NCBI RefSeq assembly: GCF_050948175.1
Contig: NC_135208.1
Span: 1,922,001 to 1,986,000, forward strand
Direction of reading: 5' to 3'
DNA length: 64,000 bases
Origin: Xylocopa sonorina
Lineage: Eukaryota; Arthropoda; Insecta; Hymenoptera; Apidae
Shown: positions 1 to 11,483 of the stretch, in pieces
Layout of the letters: the number at the start of each line of letters is the position of its first letter
Position numbering within the stretch: the stretch's first letter is position 1
The notes under the pieces: generated by a model
Told to the model about the DNA's origin: nothing
What the model saw: only the letters and a program-made list of their open reading frames with translations
Databases searched by the model: none
Position numbers and translations under genes: made by a program

Positions 1-2520
1 ATATGAAAAGTATACATTTTGCAATATTATCTCGACAAACTTACTTTGCATTTATTTTTGTAAACATAAATTTCTCGAAAAAATAATGTTTTTCGAATAC
101 TACACAGTTTATAATATTAATAATCTTTTAATATCAAAAGTATCTATTTAGCAATATTAATTCGACAGACTTGGCATTTATTCTTATAAACTTAAATTTT
201 TCAAATAAAAATATATCTGGAATGTTACACAATTTATAATATTAATAATCTTCTAATATCAAAAGTATCAATTTAACAATATCAATTGGACAGGCTTTGC
301 AGTTATTCTTATAAGCACAAATTTTTCGAATATTATGCAATTTACAATATTAACAATCGTTCTAATATCAAAAGTATACATTTTGCAATATTAATTCGAC
401 AAACTTTGCACTTATTTTTATAAACATAAATTTCTCCAATACTATACAGTTTACAATATTAATAATCGTTCTAATATCAAAAGTATTCATTTAACAATAT
501 AAATTCGACAAACTTTAAATTTATTCTTATAAGCATAAATTTTCCAAATAGAAATATTTCTGGAATATTACACAGTTTATAATATTAATAATCTTCTAAT
601 ATCAAAAGCTTACCATTTAACAATATCAACTCTACAGATTTTTTATTTATTCTTATAAGTACAAATTTTTCAAATACTATGCAATTTACAATATAAATAA
701 TCGTTCTAATATTAAAAGTAACCATTTAGCAATATTCAGTCGACAAACTTTGCATTTATTCTTATAAGAGTAAATTTTTCAAATAAAAATATTTCTGGAA
801 TGTTACACAATTTATAATATTAATAATCTTCTAATATCAAAAGCTTACCATTTAACAATATCAATTGGACAGGCTTTGCAGTTATTCTTATAAGCACAAA
901 TTTTTCGAATATTATGCAATTTACAATACTAATAATCGTTATAATATCAAAAGTATACATTTTGCATAATTAACACGACAAACTTTGCATTTAGTTTCAT
1001 AAAAATAAATTTCTCCAATACTATACAGTTTACAATATTAATAATCGTTCTAATATCAAAAGTATACATTCTGCAATATTCACTCGACAAACTTTGCATT
1101 TATTCTTATGAGCATAAATTTTTCAAATAAAAATATTTCTGGAATATTACACAGTTTATAATATTAATAATCTTCTAATATCAAAAGCTTACCATTTAAC
1201 AATATCAACTCTACAGATTTTTTATTTATTCTTATAAGCACAAATTTTTCAAATACTATGCAATTTACAATATAAATAATCGTTCTAATATTAAAAGTAA
1301 CCATTTAGCAATATTCAGTCGACAAACTTTGCATTTATTCTTATAAGAGTAAATTTTTCAAATAAAAATATTTCTGGAATGTTACACAATTTATAATATT
1401 AATAATCTTCTAATATCAAAAGTATCAATTTAACAATATCAATTGGACAGGCTTTGCAGTTATTCTTATAAGCACAAATTTTTCGAATATTATGCAATTT
1501 ACAATATTAACAATCGTTCTAATATCAAAAGTATACATTTTGCAATATTAATTCGACAAACTTTGCATTTATTTTTATAAAAATAAATTTCTAGGGTACT
1601 ATACAGTTTATGATATTAAAAATTTTCTAATACCAAAATTGTCCATTTAATAATAATAATTCGACAGACTTTACATTTATTCCTATAAGCAAAAATTTCT
1701 GGAATAAAAATATTTCTCGCACACTATACAGTTTATAATATTAATAATCGTTCTAATATCAAAAATAACCATTTAGCAATATTAATTCGACAGACTTTAC
1801 ATTTATTCTTTTAAGCACAAATTTTTCGAATACTATGCAATTTACAATATACATAATCGTTCTAATAACAAAAATATTCGTTTATCAATATCAATTTAAC
1901 AGACTTTGCATTTATTCTTATAAGCATAAATTTTTCGAACAAAAATATTTCTCGAATACTATAAAATTTATAACATTAACAATCGTTCTAATATCAAAAG
2001 TAACCATTTAGCAATATTAATTCGACAGACTTCACATTTACTCTTATAAGCATGCATTTTTCGAATATTATAGTTTATAATATTAATAATCGTTCTAAAA
2101 TCAAAATTGTCCATTTAACAATATAAACTGAACAGATTTTTTCAGGCAGATTTATTCCTATTAGCATAAATTTCTCGAATACTATGCAATTTACAATATT
2201 AATAATCGTTCTAATATCAAAAGTATACATTTTGCAATATTAACTCGACAAACTTTGCATTTATTCTCATAGACTTAAATTTTTCAAATAAAAATACTTC
2301 TGGAATATTGCACAGCTTATAATATTAATAATCTTCTAATATCAAAATTATCCATTTAATAGTATCAACTCTACAGATTTTAAATTTATTCTTATAAGCA
2401 TAAATTTTTCAAATAAAAATATTTCTGGAACATCACACAATTTATAATATTAATAATCTTCTAATTACAAAATTATCCGTTCATCAATATCAACTCGACA
2501 GACTTGGCATTTATTCCTAC
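1..2520. repeat. Upstream AT-rich tandem array, ~117-bp monomer, ~22 copies
   Basis: The marker taatatcaaaag recurs about every 100-128 bp (for example near 132, 254, 366, 477, 599, 711, 833). Two monomer forms differ by an extra aaataaaaatatttctgg segment. A higher-order unit of ~578 bp is visible: the sequence from ~547 to ~960 reappears at ~1126 to ~1540. No coding capacity. Confidence 0.9.
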
Positions 2521-2544
2521 AACATAAATTATAAAATAAACATA

Positions 2545-2569
2545 CAACAACAACAACAACAATAATAAC

Positions 2570-2622
<53 letters not shown>
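2545..2622. repeat. CAA/AAT trinucleotide microsatellite
   Basis: (CAA)n changes to an uninterrupted (AAT)n run of about 50 bases. It abuts the upstream array. Confidence 0.95.
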
Positions 2623-2924
2623 GCATAAATATCTAACAACACACAACCCCAACCACATAAAAACTACGAACCCAACACGGAACAAGAATCGATAACTTTC
2701 AAACAGTATCTAATATTTGACCAACATCAACTGCAAGACTGGTTTACACAGAAGAAACGTACACACTTAGCACAGAAACCCACGTACCCTAAAAAGCATA
2801 AATACCTGCACTAAAAAAACCAGCCGTAACCCTAAACACGCATCAAAACATAACCAATCATCACTCACAAAAAAATACCCTTCGAACATCTCAATTCGAC
2901 AGCAGCAATATTTTCTCTAATTAT
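2623..2924. other. Unique AT-rich stretch upstream of the promoter island
   Basis: Not visibly repetitive. I see no gene, RNA or clear regulatory motif in it. Confidence 0.5.
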
Positions 2925-3020
2925 TTGTTGATAAAGAAACGCAGGAAGCTGAACGCGACTCGATTCGTTCGCGGTCCGCTCGGTAGGCGTCGCTCGCGAC
3001 GCTACTCGCTGAGCGGTGGA

Positions 3021-3025
3021 CCAAT
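3021..3025 (+). promoter_or_regulatory. CCAAT box
   Basis: The sequence gtggaccaatcagcg matches the extended NF-Y consensus (CCAATCA/G) and lies inside the CpG island about 600 bp upstream of the start codon. Functional role is inferred from motif and place only. Confidence 0.4.
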
Positions 3026-3197
3026 CAGCGCTCGAGCGCTGGTGGGCTCGCGCATCGAGGCTACGCGGGTGTCAGTCGGTAAAAGGTCGCCGCCGCGGTC
3101 GCGTCTCCGCGCTCGCCCATCGAATGCTCGCGCACGGGTTCCGCCAGAGGCTCAGCAGGTACGAATTCGCGTGAGAAATCGAGGCGTGCACGTGCCG

Positions 3198-3202
3198 ATT
3201 GG
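3198..3202 (-). promoter_or_regulatory. Inverted CCAAT box
   Basis: Sequence gccgattggtcgc reads as CCAAT on the minus strand, ~175 bp from the forward CCAAT box in the same island. Paired CCAAT boxes are common in TATA-less promoters, but chance matches are also common. Confidence 0.35.
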
Positions 3203-3450
3203 TCGCAGCCGTGGTTCGCGAGTGACTCGCGATGAGCTCATCGAGGATCGACGTGGTGTCGCCGCGCGAACGGTAAACAGCCGCGTGAGTGTGTGTGTGT
3301 GTGCGCGCGTGTGTTGTTGTGCGGTGGTGTGTTCCGTGGGAGTGTCGTTAACCTCGCTGGACGGTCCCGTTTGCTGGAAAATCGCGCGCAGATCGGGAGC
3401 TGTCAGGAGCCGCTTCACCCGCGCGACGGGACAGACTGGGCTGGATCAAA

Positions 3451-3495
3451 ATGTCGGCACCGTGCGACGCGTCCTCGACGACGCGACGCGAGTGA
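3451..3495 (+). CDS. Upstream ORF in the Gprk1 5'UTR (14 codons)
   Basis: ATG at 3451 (context aaaATGt), stop TGA ending at 3495; encodes MSAPCDASSTTRRE. It ends 128 bp before the main ATG. If transcription starts upstream of 3451, ribosomes could initiate here and reduce or regulate kinase translation. Whether it is in the mature mRNA is unknown. Confidence 0.35.
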   Translation: MSAPCDASSTTRRE

Positions 3496-3556
3496 ACGAC
3501 GGCCCAGCTGAAGCGAAACGAGCCGCCTGAGTGAGCCGTCGAGAGGCGAGCCGTGC

Positions 3557-3582
3557 TCGTCGTCGTCGTCGTCGTCGTCGTC
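3557..3582 (+). repeat. CGT/GTC triplet run in 5'UTR
   Basis: About 26 bases of perfect TCG/CGT triplets, ending 41 bp before the start codon. GC-rich triplet runs here could be length-polymorphic and could affect mRNA structure. Confidence 0.85.
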
Positions 3583-3623
3583 TAACCCCGTTCAGGAGAG
3601 TTCGAGAGCAGAGCCGGAGGAAA

Positions 3624-3736
3624 ATGGCGGACCTCGAGGCGGTGCTGGCCGACGTCAGCTACCTGATGGCCATGGAGAAGAGCAAGAGCACGCCGGCCGC
3701 GCGAGCCAGCAAGAAGATCATCTTGCCGGACCCCAG
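3624..3736 (+). CDS. Gprk1: Gprk1 coding exon 1 (residues 1-37 and two bases of codon 38)
   Basis: Starts at the ATG in a favourable context (aaaATGg). Encodes the N-terminal helix MADLEAVLADVSYLMAMEKS and continues through the family-typical PAARASKK stretch to PDP. The frame is open upstream to a TGA just before 3531 but holds no other ATG, so 3624 is the start. The donor is ccccag|gttagt at 3736/3737. The exon lies at the 3' edge of a GC-rich island, and its codons are G/C-ending, unlike the later exons. Confidence 0.96.
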
Positions 3737-6700
3737 GTTAGTCGCCGTCGATTATTTTACGCGCGCCGCGGATACGCTACGCCCGTGCTTTTTCGACGAC
3801 CCGACCACCCTCTGGACGGATACTGGCTTTGGTAGCGATGGGTACGAGTCGCGAGCGAGTACGTTTGAACAAGAAATTTAGTTTTGATGGATGATTATCA
3901 AGTTATTCCTGTTTTGGATTAGTTTTTATGTTTTCGCAGGGAATTTAGTTGGATATTGGTTTTGTAGTGATGGGTACGAGTCGCGAGCGAGTACGTTTGA
4001 ACAAGAAATTTAGTTTTGATGGATGATTATCAAGTTATTCCTGTTTTGGATTAGTTTTTATGTTTTCGCAGAGGATTTAGTTGGATATTGGTTTTGTAGT
4101 GATGGGTACGAGTCGCGAGCGAGTACGTTTGAACAAGAAATTTAGTTTTGATGGATGATTATTAAGTTATTCCTGTTTTGGATTAGTTTTTATGCTTTCG
4201 CAGGGAATTTAGTTGGATATTGGTTTTGTAGTGATGGGTACGAGTCGCGAGCGAGTACGTTTGAACAAGAAATTTAGTTTTGATGGATGATTATTAAGCT
4301 ATTCCTGTTTTGGATTAGTTTTTATGCTTTCACAGAGAATTTAGTTGGATATTGGTTTTGTAGTGATGGGTACGAGTCGCGAGCGAGTACGTTTGAACAA
4401 GAAATTTAGTTTTGATGGATGATTATTAAGTTGTTCCTGGTTTGGATTAGTTTTTATGTTTTCACAGGGAATTTAGTTGGATATTGGTTTTGTAGTGATG
4501 GGTACGGGTCGCGAGCGAGTACATTCGAACAAGGAACTTTCTTTTGATGGATGATTATTAATTTTATTTTTGTTTTGGGTTGGTTTTTAATGTTTATACA
4601 AAGGGTTTGTGGGGTTTAGTTGGATATTGGTTCTGTAGTGATGGGTGTGAGTCACAAGCGAGAAAACTTGAACATGGAATTTCCTTCTGATGAATGATTA
4701 TTAACTTAATTGATTATCAAGTTATTTTTGTTTTGGATTAGTTTTAATGTTTCTACGGAGCGTTTGTGGAATTTAATTGGATAGTGGGTAATAGTGATGA
4801 GTATGAATCGCGAACGAGCAAATTTGAATATCAAGATTCCTTTTGATGGATGATTACTAAGTTTTTTCTGTTTTGAATTAGTTTTAATGTTTCTATAGAG
4901 AATTTAGTTAGATACTGGCATCTAGTGATGGGTACAAGTCGCGAGCGAGCAAATTTGAACATGGAATTTCCTTTTCATGAATGATTATTAAGTTTTTTCT
5001 TTTTTTATTAATTTTAATGTTTCTACAGAGGATTTGTAAGGTTTAGTTGGATGTTGGTTCTATAGTGATGGATATGAGTCGCGAACGAGCAAACTTGCAC
5101 ATGGAATTTCCTTTTGCTAGGTATTTACTTTTCTTTTCAACTGGTTTTAATGTTTCCATAGAGGATTTGTGGGATTTAGTTGGATAGTGGGTTTTAGTGA
5201 TGGCTGTGAGTCGTGAGCGATCAAATTTGAAGATGGAATTTTCTTTTGATGGATGATTATTTAGTTATTTCTGTTTTGAATTAGTTTTAATGTTTCCATA
5301 GAGAATTTAGTTGGATACTTGCATCTAGTAATGGGTACAAGTCGCTCGCGAACAAACTAGCATTTGGAATTTCTTTCTATTAGAAGGTTATTAATTTATT
5401 CCTGTTCTGAATGAATTTTAATGTTCCTACAGAAGATTTGTGGAATTTAGTTTGATACTGGCATTTAGTGATGGATATGAATCGCTCACGAGCAAACTTG
5501 CACACGAAATTTCTTTCTGTTAGAAATGTTGTTAATGTTTCTACAGAGGATTTGTGGGGTTTAGGTAAATAGTAGGTTTTAGTGATGGGTACGAGTCGTT
5601 CACTCGCAAATTTGAACATGAAATTTCTTTTTGCTAGATGATTAGTCATTTATTTCTGTTTTGGATTAGTTTTAATGTTTCCATAGAGGATTTATAGAAT
5701 TTAGTCAGATACTGGCATCTAGCAATGGGTACAAGTTGCTCGCGAGCAAATTTGGACATGGAAGTTCTTTCCGCGAAATAGTTATTAATTTGTTTCTCTT
5801 TTTAACTGGTTTTAATGCTTCCACAGAGGATTTAGTTAGATAGTGAATTTAGTGATGGAAACGAGTCGCTCGCGAGCAAACTTGAACATAGAATTTCTTT
5901 CTGTTAGATGGTTATTAATTTATTTCTCTTTTGAACTAATTTTTAATACTTCCATAGAAGATTCGTGAAATTTAGTTAAATAGTGAATCTAGCGATGGGT
6001 ACGAGTCACTTGCTCACAAAATTGGGTAAACAATTCCTTATTTCTGAATAGTAACAAATTTACATCTTTCTTGAATTACTTTTAATACCCTCATAGAAAA
6101 TTTATGAAATTTGTTTTATTTCGATAATTTCGATTTTACCAAATAAAAAAATAAATTTCAATCTTAACTAAATTCTGCATTTATATCTCTCTAAAATCAT
6201 TTTATGAAATTTGTTTCAATTCTTTTCAATCTTAACTAAATTCTGCATTTATATCTCTCCAACAAATTACCTTTAAATCCCCTCACAGAGAATTTCTAAA
6301 ATTGATTTCAATCTCCCCAAATGAACCCTAAAAACCCATTACTTTACATCTCTTAATACGATCATTTCAACCTTAAAACTGATCAACCAGTTTAGAAGTC
6401 GAGCACTTGAAAAATTCAGTAGCCTCAATATTCGATTTCCTCATCGAACTTCGCTTAATCCCATCGCTACGTCTCGCCACGCTTCCTGCCCCTCCCTTCT
6501 TCTCCTTTAAACCCTTCCTCGTCCAACACAAGTCGAGTGTTCTGTTTCTCTTCGTCTACTCGCGCACACGTACCAACACAGAACTCGTGCCTTCGCACAT
6601 CAGCTCTTCGTTCGCCTCTGCGCTCTTTCGTCCCAGAAAAATGTTTACAAACAGACAGTTCCACGGGTCGTAAGCGGTGGAGGCACTGACTGCGAGACAA

Positions 6701-9700
6701 TCGACAAATTGCTCTGCACTCGGGACCGTAATTTTATTGTGTAATTTCCTGGTTGCGTCTCGATGCATCGACCGTGCTAAAGTTCAGATTTTCTGCCACA
6801 TTTGTAGTACACTTCACTTCTTTTTATACAAATCCAATAACTAAATCTTAATAAAAAAATTTCTGTTTTAATTTAATGAAATATACAATCTTCTGTTTTA
6901 TTTATTTTTTAAATATTTACGTAGGCGAAGAACAACTTAAAAATAAAATTTGTATATTGAAAGAGTTTTGAGGCATTTAAATTACCACATTTGTAGCACA
7001 CTTTAATAAATAACTACATTACTTCACTTCTTTTTATACAAATCCAATAACTAAATCTTAATAAAAAAATTTCTGTTTTAATTTAATGAAATATACAATC
7101 TTGTATTTTATTTATTTTTTAAATACTTACATAAACGAAGAAAGACTTAAAAATGAAATTTGTATATTGAAAGACATTTGAGGCATTTAAATTTTGATTT
7201 AAATTGAATAATTGAAAATATTGAATATTTGTCGTATTTTGTCTCAATTCTTCGTTAGTAAATATACAATCTTCTATTTTATTTATTTTTTAAATACTTA
7301 CATAAACGAAGAAAGACTTAAAAATGAAATTTCTATATTGAAAGACATTTGAGGCATTTAAATTTTGAATTAAATTGAATAATTGAAAATATTGAATATT
7401 TGTCGTATTTCGTCTCAATTCTTCGTTAGTAAATATACAATCTTGTATTTTATTTATTTTTTAAATACTTACATAAACGAAGAAAGACTTAAAAATGAAC
7501 TTTGTATATTGAAAGACATTTAAATATATTTGAGGCATTTAAATTTTGATTTAAATTGAATAATTGAAAATATTTAATATTTGTCGTATTTCGTCTCAAT
7601 TCTTTGTTAGTAAATATACAATCTTGTATTTTATTTATTTTTTAAATACTTACATAAACGAAGAAAGACTTAAAAATGAACTTTGTATATTGAAAGACAT
7701 TTAAATATATTTGAGGCATTTAAATTTTGATTTAAATTGAATAATTGAAAATATTGAATATTTGTCGTATTTCGTCTTAATTCTTCGTTAGTAACTATAC
7801 AATCTTCTATTTTATTTATTTTTTAAAGACTTAAAAATGAACTTTGTACATTGAAAGACATTTAAATATATTTGAGGCATTTAAATTTTGATTTAAATTG
7901 AATAATTGAAAATATTGAATATTTGTCGCATTTCGTCTCAATTCTTCGTTAGTAAATATACAATCTTCTATTTTATTTATTTTTTAAAGACTTAAAAATG
8001 AACTTTGTACATTGAAAGACATTTCAATATATTTGAGGCATTTAAATTTTGATTTAAATTGAATAATTGAAAATATTTAATATTTGTCGTATTTTGTCTC
8101 AATTCTTCGTTAGTAAATATACAATCTTGTATTTTATTTATTTTTTAAAGACTTAAAAATGAACTTTGTACATTGAAAGACATTTAAATATGTTTGAGGC
8201 ATTTAAATTTTGATTTAAATTGAATAATTGAAAATATTGAATATTTGTCGCATTTCGTCTCGATTCTTCGTTAGTAAATATACAATCTTCTATTTTATTT
8301 ATTTTTTAAAGACTTAAAAATGAACTTTGTACATTGAAAGACATTTAAATATATTTGAGGCATTTAAATTTTGATTTAAATTGAATAATTGAAAATATTT
8401 AATATTTGTCGTATTTCGTCTTAATTCTTCGTTAGTAACTATACAATCTTCTATTTTATTTATTTTTTAAAGACTTAAAAATGAGCTTTGTACATTGAAA
8501 GACATTTAAATATATTTGAGGCATTTAAATTTTGATTTAAATTGAAAAATTGAAAATATTGAATATTTGTCGCATTTCGTCTCGATTCTTCGTTAGTAAA
8601 TATACAATCTTCTATTTTATTTATTTTTTAAAGACTTAAAAATGAACTTTGTACATTGAAAGACATTTAAATATATTTGAGGCATTTAAATTTTGATTTA
8701 AATTGAATAATTGAAAATATTGAATATTTGTCGTATTTCGTCTCAATTCTTCGTTAGTAAATATACAATCTTCTATTTTGTTTATTTTTTAAAGACTTAA
8801 AAATGAACTTTGTACATTGAAAGACATTTAAATATATTTGAGGCATTTAAATTTTGATTTAAATTGAAAAATTGAAAATATTGAATATTTGTCGCATTTC
8901 GTCTCGATTCTTCGTTAGTAAATATACAATCTTCTATTTTATTTATTTTTTAAAGACTTAAAAATGAACTTTGTACATTGAAAGACATTTAAATATATTT
9001 GAGGCATTTAAATTTTGGTTTAAATTGAATAATTGAAAATATTGAATATTTGTCGTATTTCGTCTTAATTCTTCGTTAGTAAATATACAATTTTCTATTT
9101 TATTTATTTTTTAAAGACTTATAAATGAACTTTGTACATTGAAAGACATTTAAATATATTTGAGGCATTTAAATTTTGATTTAAATTGAATAATTGAAAA
9201 TATTGAATATTTGTCGTATTTCGTCTCAATTCTTCGTTAGTAAATATACAATCTTCTATTTTATTTATTTTTTAAAGACTTAAAAATGAACTTTGTACAT
9301 TGAACAAATTGAAAGACATTTAAATATATTTGAGGCATTTAAATTTTGATTTAAATTGAATAATTGAAAATATTGAATATTTGTCGTATTTCGTCTTAAT
9401 TCTTCGTTAGAATTTAATAATCATATTTCGTACTTTTCGATCGTGAACGGAACTCTGCGGTTTGTGTGACGAAATATCAGTTAGCAACGCTATTTAAATT
9501 GTGTTTCACGAACTGCTAAAAGAAATTCCACCAAACACAAAGTTGGAATTTCTGTAAACGTAAATAAAATGTTTGTATAAATGATGGAAGTATTGAAATA
9601 TTTTACTGTAATGTAACGAAGGAATATTAAATAGGTTTTCTTTATATGGACTTCTCTGGCTCGTGAATATTTCATTGTCTTTGATCGTGGGTTCTGCGAA

Positions 9701-10800
9701 ACGATTTTGTAGTCGTAAGAGTTCCTTCAGTTAACCATGTTTGAAGACCACTGGTAGCGGTTCTCAACCTCTGAGAATTGCGAATATTTCTAAAAGAAAA
9801 ATTAAAGTAGTAATTCAGGGATTGAAAAATTACGTTTATTAATAATAAATTAAAAAATTACGCGTTTTTATAAAATACACGTTTACAATGATGTTTGTAG
9901 TTAAACATAGGTTGTTTTTAATGATGAACTTTTTGAAAATGAATTAAACGTTGTGTTTAATAATGAACTTTTTGAAAATGAATTAAACGTTGTGTTTAAT
10001 AATGAACTTTTAGAAAATGAATTAAAGGTTGTGTTTAATAATGAACTTTTAGAAAATGAATTAAACGTTGTGTTTAATAATGAACTTTTAGAAAATGAAT
10101 TAAAGGTTGTGTTTAATAATGAACTTTTAGAAAATGAATTAAAGGTTGTTTTTAATTATGAACTTTTCAAAAATGAATAAAAGGTTGTTTTTAATTATGA
10201 ACTTTTCAAAAATGAATAAAAGGTTGTTTTTAATGATGAATTTTCCAAAAATGAATTAAAGGCTGTTTTTAGTTAATTATTGTTATTAGGGATTTTTTTG
10301 GGCTGCTATATTTCTATATTTGGTTTTAATGAATTATAATATATTATTAGGTTCGTTTTTCTTTTTTTTTTTTGGTAGGTCTAGTGTTAGTATATGTACA
10401 CACACATATATATATTTTTTTTATTTATTTACTAAATGTTAAGAATGTGAGCGTTCTGATTCTTTCGTGTATGTGTGTATGTGTTCATGATTGTAAGAGT
10501 AATGAGAGAAAGAGAGAGAGAGTGACAGGTAGATAGATAGGCAGACAGACGTGGAGAGAATGTAAGAGAGAGACAGGGAAAGAATGTGAGAGAGAGACAT
10601 GGAGAGAATGTGAAAGGGAGAGACATGAAGAGAATGTGGAAGAGAGAGACATGGAGAGAATATATGAGTGGGAGAGAGAGAGAAAGAAACATGGAGAAGA
10701 TATATGAGTGAGAGGGAGAGAACGAGTGAGCAAAACATGGGGAGATTGAGAGAGAGAGAGAGAGCAAGACAGACAGAGACAGAGAGAGAGAGAGAGAGCA

Positions 10801-10842
<42 letters not shown>

Positions 10843-10943
10843 GGAGAGTTGATGAGAGAGTGAGGAGAGAGAAAGGGAGAGAGAGAGAGAGAGAGGGAGA
10901 GAGAATTTTGACGAGAGAGAGAGAGAGAAAGAGAGAGAATTTT

Positions 10944-11010
<67 letters not shown>

Positions 11011-11045
11011 ATTTTGACGAGAGAGAGAGAGAGAGAGAGAATTTT

Positions 11046-11083
<38 letters not shown>

Positions 11084-11109
11084 TTGACGAGAGAGAGAGA
11101 GAGAATTTT

Positions 11110-11194
<85 letters not shown>

Positions 11195-11196
11195 TT

Positions 11197-11230
<34 letters not shown>

Positions 11231-11452
11231 TTGACGAGAGAGAGAGAGAGAGAGAGAGAATTTTGACGAGAGAGAGAGAGAGAGAGAGAGAGAATTTTGA
11301 CGAGAGAGAGAGAGAGAGAGAGAGAATTTTGACGAGAGAGAGAGAGAGAGAATTTTGACGAGAGAGAGAGAGAGAGAATTTTGAAGAGAGAGAGAGAGAG
11401 AATTTTGAAGAGAGAGAGAGAGAGAATTTTGAAGAGAGAGAGAGAATTTGGC

Positions 11453-11483
<31 letters not shown>

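Larger units (their letters stand above)
2925..3623 (+). promoter_or_regulatory. CpG-island promoter and 5'UTR of Gprk1
   Basis: Composition changes abruptly near 2925 from very AT-rich to GC- and CpG-rich, and this persists through exon 1. The island contains a CCAAT box (3021-3025), an inverted CCAAT (3198-3202), a short TG/CG run (about 3287-3310), a small upstream ORF and a CGT triplet run. No TATA box is evident close to the ATG, so dispersed initiation is likely. The exact start site cannot be read from sequence. An ORF spanning 2925-3530 has no ATG at its head, no family resemblance and strong CpG bias, and is best explained by composition. Confidence 0.7.

Noticed and set aside
2473..2685. 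Minus-strand ORF with a poly-leucine tract
   Set aside because: Translation of the AAT microsatellite.
2925..3530. 201-codon ORF in the promoter island
   Set aside because: No ATG at its head, Arg-rich composition expected from CpG-rich DNA, and it lies where the 5'UTR/promoter must be.
3531..3623. N-terminal extension of the kinase from an upstream GTG
   Set aside because: Animal genes start at ATG here; the extension is an Arg run from the CGT triplets, and the conserved family start is the ATG at 3624.
3737..3881. Reading of exon 1 continuing past 3736
   Set aside because: The frame departs from the GRK family exactly at a GT donor, and exon 2 at 47458 restores the family sequence in phase.
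9953..10180. 75-codon ORF of 13-residue repeats
   Set aside because: A 39-bp minisatellite is a multiple of three, so the frame stays open by periodicity; no start ATG or domain.
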